Assembly (NCBI GenBank): GCA_021234155.1
Contig: JAJEKV010000015.1
Coordinates: forward strand, 8,100,270-8,164,269
DNA length: 64,000 nt
Origin: Isoetes taiwanensis
Lineage: Eukaryota > Streptophyta > Lycopodiopsida > Isoetales > Isoetaceae
Direction of reading: 5' to 3'
This document shows, one piece after another, positions 45,580 to 57,260 of the stretch. The translations under genes were made by a program, and so were the position numbers. How positions within the stretch are numbered: the first letter of the stretch is position 1; every line of letters begins with the position of its first letter. Below the pieces are notes generated by a model that saw only the letters and a program-made list of their open reading frames with translations, searched no databases and was not told the DNA's origin.

Positions 45580-48230
45580 AACAACACAAGGAATTTACGT
45601 CTAAACTTCAACAGTAATACAAGTTTTTCAAAAAAGTAATTTCCATTGCATTCAAAGGTTCTGACGTACAAGATCAGTGATCTTCATTCCAGAAATAAAA
45701 AAACAATGATCTCCACGGAAACCTGCAAGTAAAAAACAAAACGATGTTAGAATAATGACAAAGTAATCTAAGATTACGACAATAATGCTTACCATTGTGA
45801 AGATAAAGCCTCCAAACGCATAGCGACAAACAAGGAAAAAGCAAGTTAAAACTTGCATGCAACAAGTTTTATCAAGAACATGCAAGAAACCTCTCTACAT
45901 CGCCGGACAAGAAAGCAATTTGAGCGTCGTAGCCACAGATCAAAAAATCACAAAACTTGTCAAGAAACTTCTCAAAACATCTCAAAAATTAAGCCAAACT
46001 CGTTAGCTTAAAGTAGCCTTGTGATTGAAGCCCAGCGGCGGCCAAAAACCAGCAGCACCATAGTTGAACTTCGGAGAAAAGGCGGATAAGCCATCGCGGA
46101 GTTACGGCGATAATTAACGAAAAAAGGAAAGCTGACATCAAGAAAAAAGATTTTATACCTCGCCGTCGTCACCGTGTGCATGGCTGAAATTACATGTAGT
46201 GGACCTTTCACGTCCGGGTAATGGCGAGAAGCCGTTTAAGCATATAATGGCTGGCGGGCGAGTCTCGAGCCATTACTCCCTCTTTGAAACTTCAACTCAA
46301 GTATGAGACTGGGCCATTGCATTGTTAATATGGTGTAAGAATGTCACTAGTGTGTTTTAAGTTTGAGTCAGATTGTGTGTGGTCACTTTACTTGGTGACA
46401 TTTTTATCTATGGAGTTATTTAGCATGATATGTAAAAGGTTGATGGCCATAAACTTAAATGGACTTAGCATAGATAGCGTGAATGTTTGCAGCTTCTCTA
46501 CTTCATAGAGTTTGCACATCCTCTAGTTCATAGCTAGGAATATACCTAATTTAATTTTGCCATTAGGGAAGATGAGTTATGAATGGCCACTTTAGGTATG
46601 ACATTGTAAATGCAATAGCTGATGCGTGTAAAGATATTATTTATGGAAAATGTGTTTATGTGATTGTTGATGTAAAGAAGTGTTTTATATGATTATGTAG
46701 TGTATACAAAATATGAATATGAAAGTGAATGTAGGTTATAATTTAGTTTGGTGGCATTGAGTGGCAAGTGCTTGTCGAAACAGGCCTATATATCTACACC
46801 AATGGCCAATAGGCATAATATATTTGTGTTTCATTAAGATATTTTTTGGTTAGATTCAGTAAGATGATTATCCACACCCATGAGTTTTCTCAGCAAACTG
46901 AGGCATATAGAAAAATGCTGAAATCTAATGCTAAATCCGAACCCATGAACATGTTTAGCCCTTCATTCCATTCTGAGCACCATAAGGGGAAAATCTAAGC
47001 CCAAAGAGAAATGCTTATGCTCTTTTCGATGCTAAAAACAAGAATGGCCAAGTTAAATAATCTAGCTTTCCTACATATGCATCTGGAGGTTGTTTGACGG
47101 AGTAAATTTTGGAGGACTATCAAAGACATCATGCTAGCTGCTTGCATCTAACAAAATCATGAGGAATAGAATTCTAGAGCATTGTTCGATGTCATATGGA
47201 GAAAGCTACCATTTCTGAAGATCATACAATCAAGCTGCAAAATATGCCTCATTGTTAAAAAAAAATAGGAAATAGAGACAGGGAAAAAAGTAAAAGGAAA
47301 AAGGGGCTATTCCAAATCAAGGCAAGGCCATTGTTGCTTTATACATATTGCTTTATACATTGTGGCTCTGTCCAGACTAAAAATAAGCCATTTCAATCTC
47401 CTTCATCAACTTTTCCATGCCTTTTTGACGATTTCACGCCCTCTTTAAACTGGAGCATATTTGTTTTTTAATCAATTTAGGTCAAGATCAAGATCAAGAG
47501 AAAAATCAGGGTGACTATTTGCGTTGCGATGCAAATCTACCATGAAAGTTCAAGAGCCAAAGAGCTATAAAATCTTGCGTGACTACTGAGAATATATGGA
47601 ATTATGATAAAGCCTCACAATCACAATGTTCAACTCCAATTCCAAAGATGAATAATGCTCTTTCTGCCTTGCGTATTTGATCTAGAAAGAGCATATGATG
47701 TCGTTATTCTAGATTGCAAAAGTGTTCCATCAAGGCAAGAATGGTTGAGGATGCTTCAAAAAGTTTTGTTTCTATTTTTTTCCCTAGCTACTTCAAAGGC
47801 ATCTCGATCAGAAGAAACAACCTTAGAGAAAAATGATAGAGGATGTAAATGAAGCTGATAAAGAATGTGCCATTAGAAAGAGCTATATTGCTATAGGACC
47901 TTAAATTTGAATTCCTTCATGGAATTTGACCATGACCTTGGAATTCTCGAAGTTCTTTTGCCACGACCTTGGTCATGGCCATTCACACTAGATAGCCTAA
48001 CTAGAGCACTCAGTCTGGTTGAAACATTCAAAACCTTCCCCCTTTCCCTCTCACAATTCTTATTGCAGCTTCCAGAGATACCAGAAATGCACCTCTTGAA
48101 TTCACATTAGAAATTTTATCCCAGTGAGGATGAAGCATACCTGCATAGTGGACCATGATAGGGATTTCTTTTCCAAAATATTGCTGCATTCCATCGAGAA
48201 GCGCCAGAACGTGGATGGGATGAACAGAAA
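45580..48230. other. Intergenic, no supported gene
   Basis: AT-rich. The frames at 45652-46211 and 47655-47852 are short and unassigned. The rightmost few hundred bases may be the decayed 5' part of the Ty3 element that follows. Confidence 0.4.
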
Positions 48231-48239
48231 TCAGCCCAC

Positions 48240-49569
48240 TATGGAAGGACAAATTTATTTTGATGGTGCATTCTCTAAGCTCAGAATTATAGGGATGTAG
48301 GAGTATTTCTGACATTGAGTATGACATGCAATGCAAGCAGTAATAATGAGGCTGAATATTATGCACTTATTGAAGGGATAAAATTGGCAAAGAAGAAGCG
48401 CATTGATTGTTTGATCTATTATTGGAGACTCTTTGTTGGTGTGTCAATAACTCATGGATCAATTTCAGGTTTTTTCACCACATGCACCACATTCATCATA
48501 GTCACCACATGCGCCACATTCACCACATTCATCACATTCACTACATTCACCACATTGTCATCACATGCACCACATTCATCCGATCACCACATTGATCAAG
48601 AACATCAATATTTCTCAAAAGGAAATCAAGAAGAAATTAGTTACTATGGAGGAGATCTTACTCAAGAAGGGAAGGCATTGATTTAATATCTTTGTTGAGA
48701 AAATTAGGGGATGTTTTGGCAAGAAATTACAAAAGAATTGAAAGGCATTCCAACAGAGGCTGTGGTTCATACCATTGATTTGAAACAAGGATCAAAACCA
48801 ATACAATAAGCTCAGAGGAGAATGAGTCTAGCCATAGAAGAGCAAGTAAAGGCTGAAGTCATGAAGCTTGTAGTGTATGAAACAAAGGAAGAATTTTAGA
48901 TGGAAGGGAGGGCGGCTCAAGAAGCATTTGAATGGTACCTTGGACAATTGAAAGAGAACTTTTCTTTGATTCCTCAAAGCGAGTGAGCCATTTCATTTTA
49001 TTCTTTACAATTTGGGAGCAAGCTTTGGGCATCACACTATGTCAAAAAAATCAGCAAGAACATTATGGCGTGAATTACTATGCTGGCGGTACATTAACTC
49101 CACAAAAGCGAAATGGACTCATGTGGAGCATCTTGGAGTCGACATTGAAGTGGGCCTTGAACAAATTTAGACATTATCTTCTTCCTTCACAATGGAATTC
49201 AACAAGCTGTCTGATATGTTTATATTCATATGGATGTAAACCCGTTTGCCATGCATTTACAACAAGGCGTACAAAATCCTAAGTTTACAAGATGGGCTCT
49301 TATCATACAAGAATTTGAGTTGAAGTATGTTAAAATGGCTCGGAAGAGCTCATAATCAAGTGCCTATTTGAGTAGTGGTCTTTGAAATAGAAGAGGAAGC
49401 AGTGAACCGACAAGTAGCATTTTGGGATAATGGAGTACTACAAGGGTTCATTGAATTTGTTGATCTTTGGTATGCTAATATATCTGGTATTTACAAGATC
49501 GGACTTATCCTTCATCATTTTCAAAGAAAAGCATGCTCACGAGTACAAAGCGCTGGTTATGTGGTGCAT
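48240..49569 (+). mobile_element. Ty3-type retroelement, left part: RNase H and RT remnants
   Basis: In broken frames: IYFDGAFSK (48246-48272) and SSNNEAEYYALIEGIKLAKK (about 48330-48390), the DxxF..NNEAEYxAL signature of the second, archaeal-type RNase H of some plant Ty3 elements; then GIPTEAVVHTIDLKQGSKPI (48745-48800) and a following helix, the N-terminal lead of reverse transcriptase; then WEQALGITLCQKNQQEH...YYAGGTLTPQK and ALNKFRHYLL (49010-49170), the end of RT and its RNase H; and FTRWALIIQEFELKYVKMAR (49285-49340). The catalytic YVDD portion of RT is missing. The part continues at 61327 beyond the inserted element. Confidence 0.75.
48475..48600. repeat. CAC/CATT low-complexity tract
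   Basis: caccacatgcaccacattca-type irregular repeat inside the Ty3 remnant. A similar tract (gtcaccacattcaccacagt) occurs at 62660-62705 on the far side of the element. Confidence 0.8.
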
Positions 49570-51242
49570 TGTGGCGTTCGGCCGCGATTATCGGTCCCGG
49601 GGCGTATCTTTATCTTTGCCCTAAAATCCTGCATACCGCTCCACCCGGCATGTATGCGCCCGGCGTATAACCAGGCGGGTAGCCCCTAGGGGGGGCAACT
49701 TGCAAAGGGTGCATTTATTAATCACGCACATTTACCCATGTGCACATTTATCTAGGTGCACATTTTCCCATGTGGACACTTTATGCCAAGTGGGCCATAC
49801 CCAAGTGTGCAATTAATGTGCACATTTACCAATATGCACATTAATGTGGGCACACCTTTCCATGTGGGCACATTTTGCCACCTAGCCATTAAAGGCAAGT
49901 GGGCCCATTCCCAATTATCCCAAATGCCTAAAGGGGATAATTGGAAACCCTAACCACCCCTTGTCTATTTAGGAAGGAAACCCTAACTTGCCCATTTTTA
50001 AGTTTCTAGGGTTTTGAGCTCATTTTGGCTGCCTCAAGAGCCAAAACCGCCTCAGAACTCATGCGAGAGGAGAATTGCATCGTTAGTTTCCCTTGATTGA
50101 GCATTTGTGGGGGATGGTGAACTCAAGTCGAGGAGGAGGAACTCAAGGATGGGGTATTTAGGCAATTTAATAGCAAACCCTCTTTTAGTCATAGAACCCG
50201 GTAGGTTTAGCCTATTAAATTGCCCATAGCAACCTTCTAGATCTCTAGATATGCAGGACTCTAACTAAAGAACCTAACTCTATGATATAGATTAGATCTT
50301 GTTCTTTAGTTCTTACGTGATAATATATGGATGATGTATCTCTATGAACTCCTTGTATTGGGAAGGGGTAGAGACCTAAAAGCTTGGTAGTAGATGCTCC
50401 TAGATTAGCCTCTCTAGCACACTATAGATTATTTTGTGTACAAGAACCACACAGTTTTGTGGGTGAAGGGGCGGGCCCGGCTAGAAGGAGGTTAGGTGTC
50501 ACGACTCTTGAGCGATCCCTCTGGGTGTGTAAGGTCTAGGGGATCATTGTGACTAGGTCTAATGGCTTACCGAGGTGTGGGTAAGGCATGGGCTCGACAC
50601 CGTGAAGTAGGTGTTTATGACTTTCGGTGGGTTCGGTCGGAATAAGGCGGTGGCCCTCTAGTAGTCATTAGTCGGCATGTAGATCTCACGGAGGGCGATC
50701 CCTACCGCCCCATGGGACACAGGGAGATGTAACCCGGGAATAGCCCCTTGGCTATGCATCCCGTGAACTCTGGTCAGTCCCAACACTTTTCAACCTACTC
50801 GCAAAAGTGTATTGCGGGGAGGCGGATGGAGTGGACAACCCTATGCCATGTTCTTATGCCGGCCAAATCCATTGCCATGAATGCAATGCGCAATGACCTC
50901 GGAGACCCAAGCTTGTCGGTCCATCCACATTAATGCGAGCCTTGGGTAGGATTCCCTATGTGATGTGCTGATCTTTGTCTATGCAGATATGTGGAGGACC
51001 ATCCTTACGTGATGGTCGTATGATGTTGATGTATGTACTCTTGACATGTATGTTTCGGCTTCAGCATGACTAGGTAGGCCACGAGGGAGCGAGGGGTAAA
51101 GGACCCCTTCATTCTTCCCCACTTTGGAACTCTTCAAGGTTGCATTGATCGTGGAGGCCCTATATTAGCATGGGCTGGTATGGGGATGAACTCTGTTTGT
51201 ATCACGGTGAGTGCACCGTATATGAGTAGAGAGACGTCACCA
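49570..51242 (+). repeat. LARD-like element 5' LTR (1,673 bp)
   Basis: TG...CA direct repeat. It starts GC-rich, then has a run of TGTGCACATTT-type motifs (49705-49870), a region with tgaactccttgtattgggaa (50347) and a GC-rich 3' third. It differs from the 3' LTR mostly in small indels and in GC-rich words. Confidence 0.9.
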
Positions 51243-51246
51243 TTGA

Positions 51247-51257
51247 TGGTATCGAGC
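51247..51257 (+). other. Primer-binding site (initiator tRNA-Met)
   Basis: TGGTATCGAGC, four bases after the 5' LTR, matches the usual TGGTATCAGAGC except for one missing A. Confidence 0.8.
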
Positions 51258-51424
51258 AATGTTCTTGGAGACCAAGAGCAAAGCAGCCATGCTCCCTGTA
51301 GTACTAACTTGATGTACTAACTTGATAGGATTCTCAAACCTCGAAAAATGGGAAATTTTTTCTCATTTTTGTAGTATATGCTAAGCTAGTAACAACTAAA
51401 GTGAATGAAAACATAAAAGGCAAA

Positions 51425-51905
51425 ATTAGTGAGCCAAATGGGATGGTCTCACCGTCGCGCCAGGACGGATAATGAAGACCTCATTTTCAGGCTGGGCGCA
51501 GCATTGATGGACATTGTCAAAACATAAAAGGCAAAATTAGTAGGCCAAATAGGATGGTCTCACCGCGTCAGCGCCGAGGCGAGATAATGAAGATCTCATT
51601 TTGGTGGGCACACGTTGCAAAAATTAGTGAGGCAAATAAGATGGTCTCACCGTCAGCCGGAGACGGATAATGAAGATCTCATTTTGGTTTGGCATAGCGT
51701 GTGAACGTGTCGAAAACATAAAAGGCAAAAATTAGTGAAGCCAAATAGGATGGTCTCCACGTCGGCGCCGGAGACGGATAATGAAGATCTCATTCCCGGT
51801 GGGCTGCGTTAGCAAAAATTAGTGAGCCAAATGGGATGGTCTCACTGCGTCGGCCGGCCACGGATAATGAAGATCTCGTTTTCGGTAGAAGCAGCGTGTG
51901 AACAT
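51425..51905. repeat. Tandem array, ~100-bp unit, in LARD-like leader
   Basis: Five units carry (a/g)gatggtctcacc - GC-rich CGTCGGCGCCGGA-type core - gacggataatgaagatctcattttcgg, spaced roughly 95-115 bp. Two further related cores occur at 52618-52675 and 53103-53160 with aaaatgaaaagttcatta in place of the last block. The AT-rich words are constant while the CG core varies in length. Confidence 0.85.
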
Positions 51906-52242
51906 TGATCTTAAAAACGTCAAAAGTCATAAATTTTATAAAATAGCTTGGTAATTCGAATTCTAGCCTACAGGAATTGGCTAGATTAGTCTAGCTTTTT
52001 CAATCTATTTGAACCTCATCTTAAAGGACTCCCACAATAGCGGGAATCGAACCTCCCACCCGCAGGGGTTGAATTGAGTGCCAACCAGCGAGGCGGGCAT
52101 CGTTGTGTTTAAATTATAATTCTTAATCACATTTAAGCTTTAATAATATTAGATAATATTAATGGCTAAGCCTTAGACCTAGAACCAAGACCCTTAAGCT
52201 AGATAGAGACAACATCTTGATAGACACCAAGACTCCGTCGAC

Positions 52243-52491
52243 ATGGCGCGCACCAAGCAGACACCTTCGACTTCTCGACAAAGCGAAAACTTGACCCGAG
52301 GCCAAGGAGGCCAAAAGGAAACAAAAACGAGGAGAAGGCGAGCGAGGCGGGAGGCCAAGGAGGTCAAAAAGCGTGAGCGAAGCGGGTCCAACATTTTGAA
52401 GACTCAACTGCACTGCGATTTGCGCCAAAGGAGTAACTCAATGAAAAAAGATATGCACTTAGCCAGTCATATCAAGGGAGAGCCTTATTAA
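52243..52491 (+). CDS. Small basic ORF starting MARTKQT (82 codons), doubtful
   Basis: In the LARD-like interior, the frame starts MARTKQTPSTSRQSEN and continues as a very basic protein with KETKTRRRRARREAKEVKKR and a polar tail ending KGEPY. The first seven residues equal the histone H3 N-terminus, including Lys4; the rest does not follow H3. No evidence of expression, and the element is otherwise non-coding. It may be a chance frame or a short H3 gene capture. Confidence 0.25.
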   Translation: MARTKQTPSTSRQSENLTRGQGGQKETKTRRRRARREAKEVKKRERSGSNILKTQLHCDLRQRSNSMKKDMHLASHIKGEPY

Positions 52492-53879
52492 TTTCGTAAA
52501 TGATAAAATTTTGTGTTTTAGAGTAAATTATAAGTGTATGAAGTTACTTAACTAAGTTGAGTTAGTAAGTTTTAGCTTTTGTTTTAGTCAAAGCAGGACA
52601 TCTAAGGCCAATTTGAGAGGATGTCTCACCACGTCAGCGCCGGAGACGAGAAAATGAAAAGTTCATTATACGTGCAGGCAGCGTCGTTTCTCTTTATGAA
52701 CCATGCCCAAAAAGTGCCGGGTAACTTTTTATTGACCTACTCGGTTTTTGACCATCCACGGCACATATAAGCACCTTCACCAAATAATTTATATCATCAT
52801 CGTTTGCATCACTAATATGCTCATTATATCCTTTATATAATAGAAAACACTCATATGATTTTTGAAGGGCAATGAAGGGCTATGGAAGGGCAATGAAGGG
52901 GCAGTTTGAAGGGCAATGAAGGGCAGTCGGCTTTTATGCGGCACATGTGTCGCCCACATGCTTTTGAGTATGTGAATTAAAAACCACACCCAAAAGCTGC
53001 TCCAAATCGACCAAACAAGGGTCAGTCGCCTAACTTCGACAAGATAAGCGAGGATTAGACCCTTATATCACAAATTGGACAAGTTTAACCCATTTAGAGC
53101 CAATGTCTCACACGTCAGCGCCGGGGCCAGAAAATGAAAAGTTCATTATTGGTGCGGGCGCAATGTATGAGACCCTCTTTGAACCTCCATAACTTGAGCT
53201 CTGAGCTCAAATGCTTTGAAATTTGTTGCAATAGGACCGTTAGACAGCCTAGAATCCATTTATGACCTCAAATTAGGCTAGAAATGTCAAACCCCAGCTC
53301 AAAATGAGCAAAATCGCTCAAAACCCTTGGATTGTTTTTCCAAAGCGTGGTTTGTTTGTAAATAGAAGCATATCCCATTAGTACCTGTAAGTATTGCTCT
53401 CGGCTCCAAAGCAATGCCTTACTCCTAGATAGAAGTGCCCCAAGAACACCCCTTTGTTATAGTCATCTAGACCTCGGACATAGCAACCCAAGTCCAATTT
53501 GTTGGTACATCACCTCTGCTCATGCCAAAAGCATAAACCTTGCCCTGTCCTGTCCTTCTAATAGAGTTTGACTTATATAGCGCCACATTGACCTCCCTAT
53601 TGCGGGATACCTAGAAAGGAGCTAGAGTCTAATTTGTCCCAAGTCACTCCATGTGTAGGATTGGACTCCCCAAACCAACTGCTAGGACCTTAGAGTATGC
53701 CTCAAACACCATGGAGGTTTTGCAAAACAAACCTCGTTCATGCCAGACCACATGTCCTAATGTCCATAGACTTGTAGATTATAGATATGTCTTGATATCT
53801 TTGAAAAGAGCCATCTTGCTTGCTTATAGAGCCAGAATGTTGTAGGAGAGCCCTTCAAGTAGACCCTTAGACTCTAGAA

Positions 53880-56800
53880 TATCTGACGTTGCTTTCGAAG
53901 TCTGGGGGCGGAGCCACATACGAGCTAAAGGTCGCGACTTCTTGAAGACATCAAGGTCCCGGCCGATGTCTGAGGCAGGATAAGGAGAGGGAGGCGAAAA
54001 AGCGGACCAAGAGAAGGAAGCACAGCGACAAACACCTCAATCGACAAGCAGTAGAAGCAGGACACCATAGGCCTATCATCAATCTTCATCAAATGGGAAG
54101 AATATTGGTAACCAAGCGGCATCAAAATTTTCGGATGGCAACCTCCGGCTACCACATCCACGAGCTCACATCAGGAAGAGGATCACCGGCCTTCACATGG
54201 AAGAGCATAAGGCAGCAAAATACAGTGCGGGAGGGCGTTGAACATCGATGCCACGTTGGCATCGCGAGTTAAAAGAGCGAGAGGGCATAATCTTCCGTCG
54301 TCGGAGAAGTCATGGCGCGAGTGTATAGAAACGGAGGAAGACAACTTCGACCTGCAGCCCAGCGGCTCAAGCGAATGTCATGCAGCGTCAACAAAAGAAC
54401 AGCAAGCTAGGCAACCACAAAAGCACCTAAGGCTGACCCGGACGAGCTTCCGGCTCCCTTGCACCAGCAGGAGAACTTTCATCGGTTCCAAAAGTAGGAG
54501 ACCATGAGGGAGGAGATGCATATCGGGGAAGGAACATCTCGGGCTTGAAGAGCATTGAGGGCAAGATCAAGGAGGAGAATATTCCTTTCGAACAAAATTA
54601 GGACGAAACACCTAGAAACCAAAGGAAGGGCGACCTTACTACGTCGGCCAAGGAGTCGCGAGACTTCGAATGGATAGGACCCAAGGGGCGGAGGAGCGAT
54701 CTGGCGGTACAACTCATGCAAAAGGCGGCCCGAAGCGGCCATGGTAAAGGGCAATGGAGATGACCACTTCGAGCCTGGGGAGAGGCACCACCGGATAAAC
54801 AAAGCCCAACAGCGAAGTAAGCTCAGAAATTCAACTGCGGAGAGCGACAATGCACACCTACCAGACCCACGATCTCCGAGCTTGAAGACATTCAAGAATG
54901 CCGATTGCAACAGCAGGTCATCCTACCAAGCGATCAATGGCACGCACGCCGGCAACCTTACAGCGACACACGCATGTAGGGCGTTGGCGGTCCACCGCAT
55001 TCCTCACGGCGGACATACACATTAGGAGGAGCATCTTTTCCCAAGGATCACGCCGACGAACAACTCGCGGCAGGGGGGCCGAGCTCGGATCAGACATGAA
55101 GCTCAACAATAGTAGCGGCATCTCAAAAAGGAATCCGGAGTCAACGGAATGAAGAAGATCACGGCAACAGAATAATCAAAGCAGCGATGGGAGGAACAAC
55201 CCTAAAGGTATAAACATTTAAGTAGATCTTAAGTAGTTGTTTTGGAAAAGTGGATGAATTAAAATCCCAATGTAAATGCGTATATGTCTATTGTGTATAT
55301 CACCGGTGTTCCACGGATATAGTGGAGAAACATGAGTTTAGAGTTCTGGTTTAAGCTTAGATCAAAGCCCCTTCCGACTACCAAAGGAGGAAGCAAGGAA
55401 ACTTCAACTATAGCCAAAGATCAAATGGAAGAGCAAGAAGTCGAGGAGAGCGACCCGAGGCCAAACAAACCTCGGAGCTCAAACACCCGAGAAGTGCCCT
55501 CAAGTAAAGGCATTTCGTCCACCCAATGTGAGAACAAAGAGACAACACCGGTCATGTCAAGATCATGTGTACTGGGGACATCGTCGGACACAACACTACA
55601 TCTTGTGGCAGCAGCAACATGACGAACTTATGACCGCAGTGGCCTCAACAATAGAAGGAGAGCGCCAGAGCATCAAAGCGGAGCCAACTAAGAGCAACAT
55701 CTCGGCGACTATAATTCCACCTTGTGGTAATAAAAGGGTGATCGCTATGACCGCGTGTATTAGATGGAGATGCACTACGAAAGGCACAGCGAGGAGGAAC
55801 ATGCCTCCAACAAGTGGGTGATAACTGGCAGCGGTACTCTACCGATAATTAGAAGAAAGAAGCCCGATCATATATGGACATGTGGCGTCAAATGCCCAAG
55901 GTAGAAAGCATTCGACACCTTAGCGACAAGGATAGCAAGCTGAAGCACCTTACGCAAAAAAGAGTTCAAGATAATAGCCAGGCTATTCAGCGACAAAGTA
56001 TATCTAAGGCAAGTACTTCTTCAACTCAAGGGTCAAGCTCTTGCCAGCGGTATAAGGATCCATCACCCGTGGCAACATAGCGGCCAGGGAGGAGAGCCAT
56101 GATGCCTTACTTGCGGAGAGCAGAGCATGCATAGAGGGACAAAGGTCGGAGGAACTAAAGCTGGAGCGCTAGCAACCGACTTCTTCCACGAGCTCCCTAG
56201 AGGGAGGATCAAAAGCGGCCGAGCACAATCAAAGCCGGAGGAAGGTACCTCAAAACAAGAAGACGGGCATAGCATTGTGGGCCGACAGCGTCAAGCCCCA
56301 TGTGCCGGTCCAGGGGATCAAACAAGGAAGTTTGGAACTCGATGGAGAAGCTAACTAGGCGAGCCTAATCGATGACTTGCACGCGGACTTGCATGCAACT
56401 TGGTAGACAGGATCAACGATTCAAAACAAACTGCAGAAGAACAATTCGGAGGAAGGGAGTATTGCCAAAGGAATCAGCCGCACAACGAGCGCCTCAAATA
56501 GCTTCAAGTATCATGAAGGGGAGAACAATTACAGCCGAGAACGGGGATCAGGAAGCGGTCGAAATGTCAAAAGCATGATCGACCAGCAAAGCGTGTGGTG
56601 CCCATGGCCGACAAACATCGGGGGCCCAAGTATATCAACAAGTTACCCAGATGGAATGGCCGTACAAATAGGAGGATATAGATAAATCAACACCATTGCA
56701 AGGGAGGAACACCGGCGACATTGCCAAAGGGTAGGTGTGCAACTTCGAAAAAAGGAGGCACAAAGGGACCTAATAGCTCTAGTAGTAATTGTAATTATGT

Positions 56801-57260
56801 AAGTTATATGCTTTGCATGTATAGTTCCTTGTTATTCCTTCCCTCCCCATAAGCGTAACAGATCAAAAGGAAGAGATGTCGAGGGCAACTGCGGGGGTGA
56901 AGCAATCAACATCTCAACACTCTTGGGGCAACACCATAGCGACAAGAGGACTCGGCGTATGAGACATCGATGGAGTCGAAGAAACAATATCGGATCAGAG
57001 TCGTCCTTTAGCTGCCAAAACGAGAGAGTTCAAGATGAAAGATCTTCTTCACGGCGCCACCTTCAGGGCTTGAAAAGCGGCATGAAGATTTCAAGTGATC
57101 AACTACACCATCAAAGCCGGCGACAATGAGAGGCTTCTAAGGAACAAAGTCAACCTCTACATCAAGAGGATCCAAGACTGAAGTATCGAGCAGCTCGGAA
57201 GGATGTTACCTTGCTACTTCAAGCGAGGGCAGGTGGATGAGCTTCTAGCAAGCTCAAGGA
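53880..57260 (+). other. GC- and purine-rich LARD-like interior, degenerate frames
   Basis: Marked base-composition change against both neighbours. Frames of 60-100 codons overlap in all phases, rich in Arg, Lys, Ser and Glu; none shows a capsid, zinc-knuckle or polymerase motif. Could be a decayed gag-like region or non-coding packaging sequence. Its edges near 53880 and 57260 are sharp. Confidence 0.4.

Noticed and set aside
51425-51905. CRISPR-like array
   Set aside because: Repeats and spacers are both repetitive, the sequence is a plant retroelement and no cas genes exist.
54238-57129. Series of 60-100 codon frames
   Set aside because: They overlap in all phases, show no domain motif and arise from purine/GC-rich non-stop composition.
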